Below, one piece after another: positions 1 to 7,338 of a stretch of 60,386 bases of DNA. Under the pieces are notes generated by a model, which had not been told where the DNA came from, did not search any database, and saw only the letters and a program-made list of their open reading frames with translations. Position numbers and translations under genes: made by a program. Every line of letters begins with the position of its first letter. The stretch's first letter is position 1. Source of the stretch: an uncultured Pseudomonadota bacterium (GTDB taxonomy: Bacteria > Myxococcota_A > UBA9160 > PR03); contig CAADGG010000008.1 in NCBI GenBank assembly GCA_900696485.1, forward strand, positions 1-60,386, given 5' to 3'.

Positions 1-510
1 CGTCGTCTCCCTCGATCAGCGTCATTCACGACGAAGAACCGCCGGCTGAACAACCTTTCGAGTCTGCGAATTCTGCCCGCAAGTTGCTGCGGAGGTCAAG
101 CATGAAATCTCTGTCCGCCGACGGAGCCCTATGAGAATTTGCGGCGTCCTAGCCCAGGGGCAGGACACCACCTGGGGTTCTCGAACGGTGGCAGGAGGTT
201 CTTCATGAAGCTCTATGTTATTGCCTCCGCGCCTACGTATTTCTCGTTTCGACGCGTAAGGCGAATAAGCTGCGGTTTCGAGCCGGAAGCAACGTCCGAT
301 AACCCCGTGTGATGACCAATCCCGCGGGGAAGCGCTCGGCCGTACCGGCTCTGACGACCGTAGGCGGGGGATTCAAGCGCGCGGCGCCGTGCCGCGCGGC
401 CCGCGAGTCGGTCGTGGAGCGCACGAACCCACACGCGGCGCCGCGGGGTCGTGGTCCGGGCACCGCCCTGGCGAAGGGATCGCGGGACTCGGATGGCGGC
501 ACGGACGCGG
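1..510. other. No gene recognised at left edge
   Basis: I see no convincing coding region in this stretch on either strand. Open frames that cross it have Arg/Pro/Ser-rich translations typical of shadow frames in GC-rich DNA. It lies directly downstream of the C-terminal end of an IS91-like transposase remnant read on the minus strand, so it may hold the degraded end of that element. I could not identify element termini. Confidence 0.4.
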
Positions 511-1632
511 TCAGGCGCCGGCCTCGAAGTCGGCATCCCGTGCGATGCCGTCGGCGAGGTCGGCCTCGGGCCGCGCCGGCGCCGTCGGTGGGGCGCGCGC
601 GGGGAGCCCGAGGCATTCGAGGATCGCGCGGGTCGCCTCCGGCGGGTGGATCGTGGCGAGCGGTCGCATGCGGCCGCCGCAGCGCGGGCATTCGAGCACG
701 TCCACGGCGAACACCCGCCGCAGCAGGTCGGCCCATGCGAGCCGGCGCGCGCGGTATCGGGTGTCGCCGGGCGAGTCGGTGGCATCAGCGGCTTCGAAGC
801 GAGCGCTCGTGCCGACCGACGCACCGGCGTCCCCTGCACCAACCGGCTTCGAGATGGCGTCGCGGCGCGCCTCGGCCTCCTGCTCCTGCCCCGACCCCTC
901 GCTGCGCGTGATGCGGCGCGAGTCGTCCCTACCGCACCGACCCATCGCGCCCTCGGGCCGAGCCGAAGCCACGCGATCCGGCACGACCTGGGGACGCCGG
1001 CCTGCGGCGGGGCCGAGGATCCCGTGGTAGCGCACGAGGTGGAAGCGCGGCGGAGGGACGAGGGCGGCGAGCTTCTCGACGAGCTCGCCGGGCTCGAAGA
1101 CGACGTGGGTCGTACCGTCGCGCCAGCGGTGGCGGAGGCGATAGAGGAGCCGCCCGTCGTCGAGGCGGGAGAGCCGCTCGGTTGCGACCGGGGTACGCCC
1201 GGCGTAGCGGCACAGGCGTTCGACACGGCGGCGGTCGCGCGCGGGCACAGCCACGTTCGCATGGAGGCTCACACCGCCGGCGCTCGCGCAGCGCTCGCCA
1301 GCGAGCGCCGGGAGGCCGTCCGCGTCGATGCGGTCGCCGAGGCGCAGTACGCGCCTTCCGGCACGGCGGCCGGTGGCGATGCGGCCGCTGACCGAGGCGC
1401 CATACAGCTCTGCGAGGACGTGCTGTTGCTCGCCCACGGGATCCGACGCTTCCTCATCCGCCTCGGGGCCGAGGCCGAGGCGCTCGAGCAGGCGCGCGAT
1501 GCGCCGCGCGATCTGGCCCACGACGCGCGCCACCTCGGCGTCCTCGGGCGGCGGGAGGGGATGGAAGCGAGGCAGCCCGAAGAGCGTCGTCGCGTAGACG
1601 CCGTCGAGGACCAGCGAGTGGAAGTGGACGTT
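511..1632 (-). pseudogene. IS91-like transposase, C-terminal fragment (copy A)
   Basis: This is the C-terminal two thirds of an IS91-family (Y2-type, rolling-circle-like) transposase. Recognisable blocks are NVHFHSLVLDGVY, a Pro-rich RFHPLPPPEDAEVARV block, VSLHANVAVPARDRRRVERLCRYAGR, and RFHLVRYHGILGP followed by a WADLLRRVFAVDVLECPRCGGRMRPLATI tail with a CxxC pair. Homology begins abruptly at the Asn of NVHF near 1632, so the N-terminal zinc-binding and first catalytic parts are missing. The frame stays open to the stop at 511. At 1633-1637 it abuts copy B, which runs in the opposite direction. It cannot encode a functional transposase alone. The family assignment rests on remembered motifs, not a search. 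Confidence 0.75.
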
Positions 1633-1636
1633 TCCG

Positions 1637-2011
1637 CTGCGCTTCCATCCCCTGCCGCCACCCGAGGACGCCGAGGTCGAGCGGGTGGTGAGGCAGGTCG
1701 CCCGGCGCATCGCGCAGCTCCTCGAACGCCGGGGCCTCGGCCCAGAGGCCGATCCCTCGAAGGTCGATCCCCTGGCCGAGGACGAGCCGCTGCTGGCGCA
1801 GATCTACGGCGCCTCCGTCGCCAGCCGCATCGCCACGGGCCGCCGAGCGGGCCAGCGCGTGCTGCGCGTGGGCGACTGCATCGACCCGGACGATCTTCCG
1901 GCGCTCGAAGGCGAGCGCTGCGCCAGCGTGAGCGGCGTCAGCCTGCATGCCAACGTGGCCGTCCCCGCCCGGGATCGCCGCCGGCTCGAGCGCCTCTGCC
2001 GTTTATGCGGA
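1637..2011 (+). pseudogene. IS91-like transposase, internal fragment (copy B, inverted)
   Basis: About 125 codons of an IS91-like transposase, on the opposite strand to copies A and C. It starts at the LRFHPLPPPEDAEVERV block, runs through a QIYGASVASRIATGRRAGQ block and ends at RRLERLCR. It then runs into a palindrome centred at 2012/2013, across which copy C continues in reverse. It therefore matches the middle of copies A and C but is similar rather than identical, so it is not a fresh fold-back. It lacks both ends and is not functional. Confidence 0.7.
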
Positions 2012-2022
2012 GGTCCGCATAA
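2003..2022. repeat. Palindromic junction between two IS91 fragments
   Basis: TTATGCGGA and TCCGCATAA form perfect 9-bp arms around a GG spacer. The symmetry continues outward, imperfectly, through the flanking transposase fragments for about 370 bp on each side. Both fragments lose transposase homology after the same codon (RLERLCR). This suggests the TTATGCGGA motif marks a preferred break or recombination point. A role as a recombinase site is inference. Confidence 0.7.
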
Positions 2023-3012
2023 GCGGCACAGACGCTCGAGCCGTCTTCGGTCCCGGGCGGGGACGGCGACGTTGGCGTGCAGGCTCACCCCGTCGGCGCT
2101 CGCGCATCGCTCGCCTTCGAGGACCTCGAGGTCGTGCGCGTCGATGCGGTCGCCGAGGCGCCGGACGCGCTGGCCTGCCCGGTGGCCCGTAGCGATGCGG
2201 CCGCCGACCGAGGCGGCGTAGAGCGCGGCCAGCAGCGGCTCCTCGTCCGTGAGCCGGTCGGGCTCTGCGCCGTCGGCGAGGCCGCGGCGCTCGAGCAGGC
2301 GCTGGATCCGCCGCGTCACCTGGGTGGCGACGCGGGCAACCTCGGCGTCCTCCGGCGGCGGGAGCACGTGAAAGCGCAACGTCCCCTGCGGCGTGCGGGA
2401 GTAGACCCCGTCGAGCACGAGCGATTGAAAGTGGACGTTCGGGTTGAGCGCGTCGCCGAAGCGCTGGAAGAAGGTGACGGCGCCCTGACCGCACATGACG
2501 CCCCACTGGTGTCGCGCCCGGCGGCGCAGGGAGCCGAAGACGGCGCGCACGAAGATCCCGAGGACCTCCTGGACCAGCGGGGCGTCGTAGGCGAGCCGGT
2601 AGCGAAGCCGCCACGGCAGCGAGAGCACCCACTGGCGGATCGGCACTCCCGGCAGCACCCGGTCCACGAGGTGCGCGGCGGTGTCGGCCATGCGCCGGCC
2701 GCCGCAGGAGGGGCAGAAGCCGCGGCCTTTGCACGAGAAGGCGACCACGCGATCGAGCCCGCACTCGTCACAGCGCGCGCGGACGAAGCCGTGGGCGAGG
2801 ATGCCGCAGTGCAGGAAGGCGCGGAGCTCGCGCTCGACGAAGCGCGGCACCGGCCGTTCGCGCTCGTGCGCGCGGGCCAGGAAGGTCTCGAGCTCCTCTT
2901 GCACCACGCCGTAGAGGACGCTCTCCTCGGGCCGGCGGCGCGCGTAGCTCCGCTGCTCGCCGCCGCGAGCCGCGGCATGGGCATGCGAGCCAGGGGAAGC
3001 GCGTTCGTCCAC
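2014..3012 (-). pseudogene. IS91-like transposase, N-terminal fragment (copy C)
   Basis: N-terminal part of an IS91-like transposase. It has the zinc-binding domain with CDECG and CPSCGGRRM cysteine pairs at roughly residues 80-105, then RQWVLSLPWRLRYRLAYD, the HQWGVMCGQGAVTFFQRFGDALN region, NVHFQSLVLDGVY and the LRFHVLPPPEDAEV block. Homology stops after RLERLCR at the palindrome. The remainder of the open frame, down to 1804, is only the antisense of copy B. Joined to the C-terminal half of copy A it would nearly rebuild a whole transposase, but the intervening inverted block B breaks it. The start at 3012 is the first ATG and is not otherwise supported. Confidence 0.75.
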
Positions 3013-3311
3013 GGCGGCCGGTCGCTGCCAGCGGCGTACCGGCCGCCGAGGAGGGCGAGGAAGCGCGAGCGGGCCTCCGATGGGAGCCGCGTCAGCTCTT
3101 GTTCACGATGCGCCCGCGAACGCGCGTCGACGGCGATGAAAGACCGGGACACCGAGGATCGAGCCATGGTCGTCAGCCACGACGATCCGTTCCTCGATCC
3201 GCGGACCTGAACCGAGGCCGAGCCGATCGACCGCCTGCGCGCGATCTGCGGCTGGAGCGCCGTGGAACGGCCCGCGTCGTGGCACCTCTCGGACACCCAC
3301 CGCGTATCATC

Positions 3312-3363
3312 GAGCGAGTGTCCCAAAATGGGAAATCGGAAGGGAGAGGAACGACACTCGCTC
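3312..3363. repeat. Inverted repeat, 11-bp arms
   Basis: GAGCGAGTGTC (3312-3322) and GACACTCGCTC (3353-3363) are perfect inverted arms around a 30-nt interior. The interior begins with a second small palindrome, CCCAAAATGGG (3322-3332). The element sits in the non-coding stretch between the IS91 debris and the toxin remnant locus. It could be an operator, an RNA hairpin or a small-element end; I cannot tell which. Confidence 0.6.
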
Positions 3364-3436
3364 CCATTCCCTCCTCGCCTCCTCGCCCACCCGCTGGCGC
3401 CTCGCTCGGCGTGGCTCATCGCCGAGCCCGCGCTGA

Positions 3437-3523
3437 CGGCCGCTCGTCCAGCGACTGCGTGGCCGAGGCTCGGTGGCGATGTCTACGGACGAGATCCTGG
3501 CGCTGACCCGGGGCGATCGCTGA
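3437..3523 (+). pseudogene. Antitoxin remnant (VapB/AbrB-type C-terminus)
   Basis: The frame ending at the TGA of 3521-3523 reads [22 protein letters not shown]. The segment [12 protein letters not shown] is the usual C-terminal, toxin-binding tail of antitoxins paired with PIN toxins. The frame is closed upstream by a TGA at 3434-3436 and no DNA-binding N-terminal domain is visible before it. The antitoxin therefore seems truncated. A 14-residue peptide could start at ATG 3479, but it would lack operator-binding function. The remnant overlaps the toxin start, as in an intact operon. Confidence 0.6.
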
Positions 3524-3921
3524 CCGTCCTCGTCGACAGCAACGTCCTCCTCGACGTGATGACCGAGGATCCGGAATGGTCCGCATGGTCGGGAGAGGCG
3601 CTCGCCGAGTGCGCCGAGCGCTCCGCGCTCGCGATCAATCCACTCGTCTACGCCGAGGTCTCGATCCGCTTCGAGCGAATCGAGGAGCTCGAGGACGCGC
3701 TGCCAGAGGAGGACTTCATGCGACTTCCACTGCCGTGGGAGGCGGCCTTCCTCGCCGGGAAGTGCTTCGTGCGGTACCGGCGGAGACGCGGCCCGCGGAG
3801 ATCCCCTCTGCCCGACTTCGACATCGGCGCTCACGCCGCGGTCGTAGGCCTCGTTCTGCTGACCCGCGACGCGACGCGCGACCGCACGTACTTCCCGGGC
3901 GTCGACATCATCCGTCCGTAA
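3520..3921 (+). CDS. PIN-domain (VapC-like) toxin
   Basis: A protein of about 133 residues with the four acidic positions of PIN ribonucleases: Asp in [10 protein letters not shown] near the start, Glu in VYAEVS (about residue 46), Asp in PDFDIGAHA (about 100) and Asp in LTRDATRD (about 115). VapC-type toxins cleave tRNA or rRNA and are held in check by a neighbouring antitoxin. The frame enters coding sequence at CTG 3520, which overlaps the TGA of the antitoxin remnant in a CTGA arrangement. No ATG, GTG or TTG lies at that point, so the start is either a CTG or a mutated codon. Since the antitoxin looks broken, the toxin may be weakly expressed, inactive or neutralised in trans. Confidence 0.75.
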   Translation: MTVLVDSNVLLDVMTEDPEWSAWSGEALAECAERSALAINPLVYAEVSIRFERIEELEDALPEEDFMRLPLPWEAAFLAGKCFVRYRRRRGPRRSPLPDFDIGAHAAVVGLVLLTRDATRDRTYFPGVDIIRP

Positions 3922-3973
3922 GAATTTCACGCGGAGACAGACGAACACCAGGAGCAGCCCGCGAGCGAGATGC

Positions 3974-3979
3974 TAGGCT
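3974..3979 (+). promoter_or_regulatory. -10-like box before ispH
   Basis: TAGGCT ends 10 nt before the ATG of ispH, and I see no Shine-Dalgarno sequence between them. It fits the TANNNT boxes found at the same place before several other genes of this window, which suggests a leaderless or nearly leaderless transcript. No clear -35 box is present. Confidence 0.45.
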
Positions 3980-3989
3980 CCGCGCTCCG

Positions 3990-4928
3990 ATGAAACTCCT
4001 GCTCGCCAGTCCGCGCGGCTTCTGCGCCGGCGTCGACCGCGCCATCGAGATCGTGGAGCAGTGCCTCGAGCGCTTCGGCGCGCCGGTCTACGTCCGCCAC
4101 GAGATCGTCCACAACCGGCACGTCGTCGAGACGTTGCGCGCGAAGGGCGCCGTCTTCATCGAAGACCCCGCAGACGCGCCGCCCGGCGCCTTGCTGGTGT
4201 TCAGCGCGCACGGGGTCTCGCCGGAAGTCCGGGCTGCCGCGGCGACGCGCGGGTTGCGCGTCATCGACGCCACCTGCCCGCTCGTCACGAAGGTGCACGT
4301 CGAGGCGCAGCGCTTCGCCCGGGAGGACGTCGAGATCGTGCTGGTCGGACACGCCGGCCACGTCGAGGTCGAGGGAACGCTGGGGCAGGCGCCCGGCCGC
4401 ATGCACCTGGTCGAGAGCGTCGCCGACGTCGAGGCGCTGGAAGTCCGGGATCCCGCCCGTCTCGCCTGTCTGACGCAGACGACGCTGTCGGTGGACGATA
4501 CGCGCGAGATCCTGGCCGCCTTGAAGGCGCGGTTCCCGGAGATCCGCCTGCCGCGCAAGAACGACATCTGCTACGCGACGCAGAATCGCCAGAACGCCGT
4601 GAAGCAGCTGGCCGGCGAGGCGGAGCTGGTGCTGGTGGTCGGCGCCCCGGAGTCGTCCAACAGCAACCGCCTGGTCGAGGTCGCCATCCGCGCCGGGGCC
4701 CGCGGCGAGCTCGTGCAGACCGCGGCCGACATCGACCCTGCATGGCTCGACGGTGTCGGCTGCGTGGCCGTGACGGCCGGCGCCTCCGCCCCCGAGCTGC
4801 TGGTCCAACAGGTGATCGAGCGCCTGCGGGAGCTCGCCGGTCCCGAAACCGAGATCCAGGCCGCGCCGCACGTCGACGAAGGGATCGTGTTCCAGCTACC
4901 GGCGGAGTTGCGCGCTGCCGAAGCGTGA
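3990..4928 (+). CDS. ispH: 4-hydroxy-3-methylbut-2-enyl diphosphate reductase
   Basis: 312 residues, the usual length for IspH. This iron-sulfur enzyme makes IPP and DMAPP in the last step of the MEP isoprenoid pathway. The three cluster cysteines are visible in GFCAGV (about residue 13), [11 protein letters not shown] (about 97) and [12 protein letters not shown] (about 194). The family blocks [10 protein letters not shown] and SSNSNRL are intact. The ATG at 3990 starts right at the conserved [15 protein letters not shown], which fixes the start. It sits alone between the toxin locus and a MATE exporter, and its stop overlaps the unresolved 5' part of that exporter. Confidence 0.95.
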   Translation: MKLLLASPRGFCAGVDRAIEIVEQCLERFGAPVYVRHEIVHNRHVVETLRAKGAVFIEDPADAPPGALLVFSAHGVSPEVRAAAATRGLRVIDATCPLVTKVHVEAQRFAREDVEIVLVGHAGHVEVEGTLGQAPGRMHLVESVADVEALEVRDPARLACLTQTTLSVDDTREILAALKARFPEIRLPRKNDICYATQNRQNAVKQLAGEAELVLVVGAPESSNSNRLVEVAIRAGARGELVQTAADIDPAWLDGVGCVAVTAGASAPELLVQQVIERLRELAGPETEIQAAPHVDEGIVFQLPAELRAAEA

Positions 4929-5085
4929 TCACCGCGAGCAAGCCGACGACTCCGAGGTCTCTGACCCGGCCGACCCCGAATCCGCCCCCACCCTGCCCTC
5001 CGCATCGGTCGCGGCGCACGCGACCGCGCTGCGGCTCTCCGATGCGCGCGCGACCGATCGTGAGATCTGGACGCTCGCGTGGCCG

Positions 5086-6399
5086 GTGATCCTATCGCAG
5101 GTGCTGGCCAGCGCCGTGAGCCTGATCGACATCGCCATGCTGGGCCGGCTCGGACCGAACACGCTGGCAGCCGTCGGCTACGTCACCCAGTTCTTCTGGC
5201 TTTCCCACGCGGTCTTGATGGCGATCGGCGTCGCCGGTGTGGCGCTGATGTCGCGCGCGCTCGGAGCCGGCGACCCGGCGGGGGCGCGTGCGGCCCTCGG
5301 CGGCTGTCTGGTCGTCGCGGTGGGCGTCTCGGCCGCGCTCACCACCCTCTTGCTGTCCGCGCCGCGCCCGATCCTCGGTCTGCTCAATGCCACGCCCGAC
5401 GTGATCGAGACGGCGCTTCCCTACCTGCAGCTGATGATGCTGTCGACGCTGCTGTTCGCCGTCTCGGTGACGCTCGAATCCGGCTTCCGCGCGGCGCGCG
5501 ACACGCGGACCCCGCTGTGGATCGCCGCCGTGGTGACGGCTGTGAAGACGGGACTCAATGCGCTGTTGATCTTCGGACTCGCGGGCTTCCCGGCCTGGGG
5601 GCTGGTGGGGGCCGGCATCGCGACGCTCGTGGCGCAGGCGATCGCCATCGCACTGCTGTTCGGCAGCAGTCGGCGCCGCGCGCTGCGCCCGGCGCTCGGC
5701 CTCGGACTGCGTGATCTCGCCCGCGCCCGCCGCGACCTCGGGCACGTGACCCGCATTGCCGCGCCCGCCGTCCTCGAGCGCGTGGTGCTGAATCTCGCGC
5801 TGATGGACTATTTCGCGATGCTCGGCCACTACGGGCCGTCGGCGCTCGCGGCCTACACCGTCGGTGTCCGGATGATGTCATTCTCGTGGATTCCGGGCAT
5901 CGGATTCTCCGCCGCCGCCGCCACGCTCGTGGGACACGCGCTCGGCGCGCGCGATCCGGACGCGGCGACCCGGGCCGGCTGGCGAGCCGTGCGCTTCTCC
6001 CTCGCGGTCTCGATTCTGCTCGGCCTCGGCTTCGCCTGGCTGCGCATGCCGATCGCGCGCCTGTTCACCGACGATGCGAGCGTGCTCGCCGCCCTCGGTC
6101 CGTTCATGCTGACGCTCGCGCTCTCGCAGCCGCTGCTGGGCCTGCACTTTACGCTCTCCGGAGCCCTGCGCGGCGCCGGGAACACGATCGCGCCGCTCCT
6201 GGCCGCCGCGGTCGGCAACTGGGCGTTGCGCGTGCCGCTGGCCTTCACCTTCACGCGTCTCGATCTGCCGCTGTTCTGGATGTGGCTGGCGCTGGTCTTC
6301 GATCACCTGGCGCGGGCGATCTGGGTCAGCTGGACCTTCTCACGCGGTCGCTGGCGCGAGCATTCCCTGGCCCGGACCGCCCCGCCGCCGGGCCGGTAG
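5086..6399 (+). CDS. MATE-family multidrug/cation efflux transporter
   Basis: An integral membrane exporter of the MATE family with about 12 hydrophobic segments in two similar halves, using an ion gradient to expel drugs or metabolites. The first canonical codon is GTG 5086, but family-like coding clearly begins earlier: the same frame upstream reads REIWTLAWPVILSQV, the normal first helix. The frame stays open back to about 4816 with an acidic, coding-like N-terminus (DDSEVSDPADPE) and no ATG, GTG or TTG. A GTG that would couple to the ispH stop (4925) lies in another frame. Either a CTG start (for example 5029) or an indel near 4930-5060 is likely. The function call is firm at family level only; the substrate is unknown. 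Confidence 0.85.
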   Translation: MILSQVLASAVSLIDIAMLGRLGPNTLAAVGYVTQFFWLSHAVLMAIGVAGVALMSRALGAGDPAGARAALGGCLVVAVGVSAALTTLLLSAPRPILGLLNATPDVIETALPYLQLMMLSTLLFAVSVTLESGFRAARDTRTPLWIAAVVTAVKTGLNALLIFGLAGFPAWGLVGAGIATLVAQAIAIALLFGSSRRRALRPALGLGLRDLARARRDLGHVTRIAAPAVLERVVLNLALMDYFAMLGHYGPSALAAYTVGVRMMSFSWIPGIGFSAAAATLVGHALGARDPDAATRAGWRAVRFSLAVSILLGLGFAWLRMPIARLFTDDASVLAALGPFMLTLALSQPLLGLHFTLSGALRGAGNTIAPLLAAAVGNWALRVPLAFTFTRLDLPLFWMWLALVFDHLARAIWVSWTFSRGRWREHSLARTAPPPGR

Positions 6400-6436
6400 C
6401 CGGGCCTCCCCCCCGCGGCCTCCGACGTCGTGCGGG

Positions 6437-7174
6437 TCAGCCCTCGAGCTCCTCGTCGATCACACGCCGGAACGCGTCGAACGGCTGCGCGCCGGACAGG
6501 AAGCGGCCGTTGATGAAGAAGGCCGGGGTTCCCGACACGCCGAGGCGTTGTGCCTCCTGCTCGTCCTTCGTGACCCGCTGTCGCACCTCGTTGGAGGAGC
6601 GATCTTTCTCGAAGCGTGCGAGGTCCAGCCCGAGTTCCTCGGCGAATCGGCGGTAGGCATCGTCTCCGAGTGCGCGCTGGGAGGCGAAGATCTTGTCGTG
6701 CATCTCCCAGAACTTGCCTTGCCGGTGCGCGGCCTCGGACGCGGCGGCGGCACCTGCCGCTTCGGGATGGATCCGCAGCGGCAGGTGCTTGTAGACGAAC
6801 CGGACCCGGTCGCCGTAGGTTTCCTCGATCTGCGCCAGCGTCGGCTGCACGCGCGCACAGAACGGACATTGGAAGTCGCTGTACTCGACGATCGTCACCG
6901 CGGCGTCGTCCGGCCCGCGCGTGGGCGCTCCGTCGATGGCGATCTCGGCCCGCTGCGTCGGATCGGGAGCCCGCGGCGCCTCGGGCCGAGCCGCCGCCGC
7001 GCGCGCATCGGCGCCGGCGAAGGAGCCCGCGAGCTCCTCCAGCGTCGACGCCATCCCGCGCAGTGCCGTGCTCTGCTCCTCGAGGCCGTTCTTCACCACC
7101 AGGCTCGCCACGACGATCGCGACCGCCAGGACGATCGATCCGATCACCGTGCCGCCCCCTGAAGCATCCGCCAT
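6437..7174 (-). CDS. DsbA-like thiol:disulfide oxidoreductase, membrane-anchored
   Basis: 245 residues. An N-terminal membrane segment (GGGTVIGSIVLAVAIVVAS) is followed by a linker rich in Ala and Pro and a thioredoxin-fold domain with the active site CPFC (YSDFQCPFCARVQP, about residue 105) and the cis-proline loop GVSGTPAFFINGRFLSG. It belongs to the DsbA/BdbD-like 'thioredoxin_4' group acting on exported proteins. ATG 7174 is chosen because AGGGAG stands at good distance before it; the frame extends upstream only with Arg-rich shadow sequence. Whether it oxidises or isomerises cannot be told from sequence. Confidence 0.85.
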   Translation of the reverse strand: MADASGGGTVIGSIVLAVAIVVASLVVKNGLEEQSTALRGMASTLEELAGSFAGADARAAAARPEAPRAPDPTQRAEIAIDGAPTRGPDDAAVTIVEYSDFQCPFCARVQPTLAQIEETYGDRVRFVYKHLPLRIHPEAAGAAAASEAAHRQGKFWEMHDKIFASQRALGDDAYRRFAEELGLDLARFEKDRSSNEVRQRVTKDEQEAQRLGVSGTPAFFINGRFLSGAQPFDAFRRVIDEELEG

Positions 7175-7217
7175 CTCGTCTCCCTTCGTTCGAAGCCGGA
7201 TCCTACGCCGCCGACGC

Positions 7218-7235
7218 ACGGTCCCGGAGGACCGT
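7218..7235. terminator. Hairpin between clpA and the DsbA-like gene
   Basis: ACGGTCC and GGACCGT form a 7-bp stem with the tetraloop CGGA. It lies in the 164-bp gap downstream of clpA and upstream of the DsbA-like gene, both read on the minus strand. There is no U-tract, so it may be only a weak terminator or mRNA-stabilising hairpin. Confidence 0.35.
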
Positions 7236-7338
7236 CCTGCCGAAGGGTCTCACAAGCCTACCGCGACCGCGAAACGGCGCGCGGGCGCGCGCAGGCGCGT
7301 CGTCGGCGGGATGGGACAGCGCGCGACCGCTTCGGCGT

